Assembly: GCA_902806355.1 (NCBI GenBank)
Contig: CADCWI010000080.1
Location: 1-23,860, forward strand
Source: an uncultured Thermomicrobiales bacterium
GTDB lineage: Bacteria > Chloroflexota > Chloroflexia > Thermomicrobiales > UBA6265
Reading direction: 5' to 3'
DNA length: 23,860 nt
Numbering within the stretch: the stretch's first letter is position 1; every line of letters begins with the position of its first letter. A model generated the notes under the pieces. That model saw only the letters and a list, made by a program, of their open reading frames with translations. It had not been told where the DNA came from and searched no databases. Positions 22,737 through 23,860 of the stretch are shown piece by piece. Both the position numbers and the translations under genes were made by a program.

Positions 22737-23860
22737 GTGGCCGATATGGTGAAGATGGGTGTGGTTGGTGCGGGAACGATCGCGCAGCGGGGCATCCTGC
22801 CGCACCTGAGCCAGGAGGACGTCCGGGACCGCGTCATCCTGCAGGCGATCTGCGATCCCGTCCCGGGACGGGCGGAAGCGGCGGCGGCGAAGTTCGGGAT
22901 TGCGTATCCCACCACGGACTACGAAGACCTGCTCGCCAATGGTGATGTCGACGCGGTGACGATCGCGTCGCCGATCGGGCTGCACTTCGAGCAGGGTCGG
23001 CAGGCGCTGGAGGCTGGCAAGCACATCCACTTCAACAAGACGATGACGACCACCAGTGCCGAGGCGACCGAGTTGATCGACCTCGCGCGGGCAAAGGATC
23101 TCCGGATCGTCGCCTCCCCGGGCGAGGTGCTGCGGCCGCAGGTGCAGGCCGTCAAGCGCGCGATCGCCGAAGGCCGGATCGGGATCCCGACCTGGGCGAT
23201 CGCCGGCGCCGCCTTCGGGACCTACCACCTCGACGAGAAGGAACGCCAGGGTGAGGGCGCGCTTGCCAACATCGACCCATCCTGGTACTTCCGCAAGCCT
23301 GGCGGCGGCCCGCTCTACGACATGACCGTCTATGCGCTGCACGGCCTGACCACGGTGCTCGGCCCGGCACGGCAGGTGACGGCCGTCTCCGGTGTGCGGA
23401 TACCCGAGCGCGAGTTCAATGGCAAGCGCGTCCCGACCGATGCCGACGACAACACCGGGATCCTGATCGACTTCGGCGGCGGGCTGTTCGCCCTGGCCTA
23501 CGGTGCGGCCGCGGGCAGCATCACCTACTGGTTCAGCGGAACGTACTTCGGGACCGAGGGGTCGATCGCCGGCTTCGAGCTCAACGGCGAGCCGCTCGAC
23601 TATCCCGAGCGGACGCTCTCGGACGAAGCCGGAGGCGGCGTGAACGGTGCCCAGGCGACCCTGCCGCACGTCGTCGGCCCCCACCGTGAGATCGACGAGG
23701 CGCATGTCTACGAGGACATCATGCAATTGGTCGACTGGGTGCGGGACGGGACGGCATCGCCAGTGACGGCAGAGCACGCACGGCACGTGATCGAGATCAT
23801 CGAGTCCGCCTACCGCGCGAGCGAGACCGGCCAGACCCAAAGGCTGACCACGACGTTTGG
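22737..23860 (+). CDS. Gfo/Idh/MocA family oxidoreductase (3' end outside the window)
   Basis: NAD(P)-dependent dehydrogenase acting on sugars or cyclitols, 374 codons visible and no stop before the edge. I chose GTG at 22737, because GGAGA (22725-22729) lies 7 nt upstream; the ATG at 22746 is too far from it. The N-terminal Rossmann motif is GVVGAGTIAQRG (8-19). The usual EKP motif is replaced by HFNKTM, keeping the lysine (K101). The substrate-domain block GGGPLYDMTVYALHGLT (188-204) gives Asp194 and His201 as likely catalytic residues. A WYFRKPGGG segment precedes it. Divergent from a ugp-like operon, it could belong to a carbohydrate or polyol locus continuing to the right. The exact substrate is unknown. 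Confidence 0.88.
   Translation, partial: MADMVKMGVVGAGTIAQRGILPHLSQEDVRDRVILQAICDPVPGRAEAAAAKFGIAYPTTDYEDLLANGDVDAVTIASPIGLHFEQGRQALEAGKHIHFNKTMTTTSAEATELIDLARAKDLRIVASPGEVLRPQVQAVKRAIAEGRIGIPTWAIAGAAFGTYHLDEKERQGEGALANIDPSWYFRKPGGGPLYDMTVYALHGLTTVLGPARQVTAVSGVRIPEREFNGKRVPTDADDNTGILIDFGGGLFALAYGAAAGSITYWFSGTYFGTEGSIAGFELNGEPLDYPERTLSDEAGGGVNGAQATLPHVVGPHREIDEAHVYEDIMQLVDWVRDGTASPVTAEHARHVIEIIESAYRASETGQTQRLTTTF

Noticed and set aside
22611..23840. 409-codon minus-strand open frame at the right end
   Set aside because: It is antisense to the oxidoreductase, whose Rossmann and substrate motifs are unmistakable. The mirrored frame is an effect of high third-position GC.

Overview
The window is GC-rich, gene-dense bacterial chromosome. 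It carries 19 well-supported protein genes, one probable small membrane protein gene and an oxidoreductase cut by the right edge. No tRNA, rRNA, CRISPR array, insertion sequence or phage was seen. Twin-arginine-exported proteins without an outer-membrane context, a heliorhodopsin, a DUF3618/holin-X cluster and several sugar- or peptide-type ABC systems suggest a monoderm of the Chloroflexota, perhaps near Thermomicrobia/Sphaerobacter. That placement is inferred from gene content, not from a marker gene.

Left part (1-9.4 kb): a Tat-exported family 5 solute-binding protein ends at an intrinsic terminator. It is followed by a one-gene MsbA-type ABC exporter, then on the minus strand a zinc-dependent, formaldehyde-dehydrogenase-like alcohol dehydrogenase. 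Next come two tandem Tat-exported ferritin-like proteins with complete di-iron ligand sets, closed by a strong terminator. Right after it lies a heliorhodopsin gene with the Schiff-base lysine and counterion glutamate in place. A two-domain glyoxalase-like (VOC) protein and a probable 46-residue membrane protein face it on the minus strand.

Centre (9.4-12.2 kb, minus strand): an envelope/stress-type cluster. A 262-residue protein with an acidic 11-residue repeat, a holin-X family membrane protein and a 401-residue DUF3618 protein overlap and are probably translationally coupled. A WGxxGxxG-type secreted small protein follows beyond a long perfect inverted repeat.

Right part (12.4-23.9 kb): an ABC-2 exporter of the viologen-exporter-like class (ATPase plus two permeases). 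Its permease genes are separated by about 490 bp holding a 34-bp perfect hairpin. Next is an APC-superfamily transporter with a cytosolic C-terminal domain. A ugp-like operon on the minus strand (ugpA, ugpE, ugpB, glycerophosphodiesterase) has no ATPase gene, so it would rely on one encoded elsewhere. Divergent from it is a Gfo/Idh/MocA oxidoreductase running off the window.

The most notable content is the heliorhodopsin beside paired exported ferritin-like proteins, the coupled DUF3618/holin cluster with its internal repeats, and two long perfect inverted repeats that do not look like terminators.
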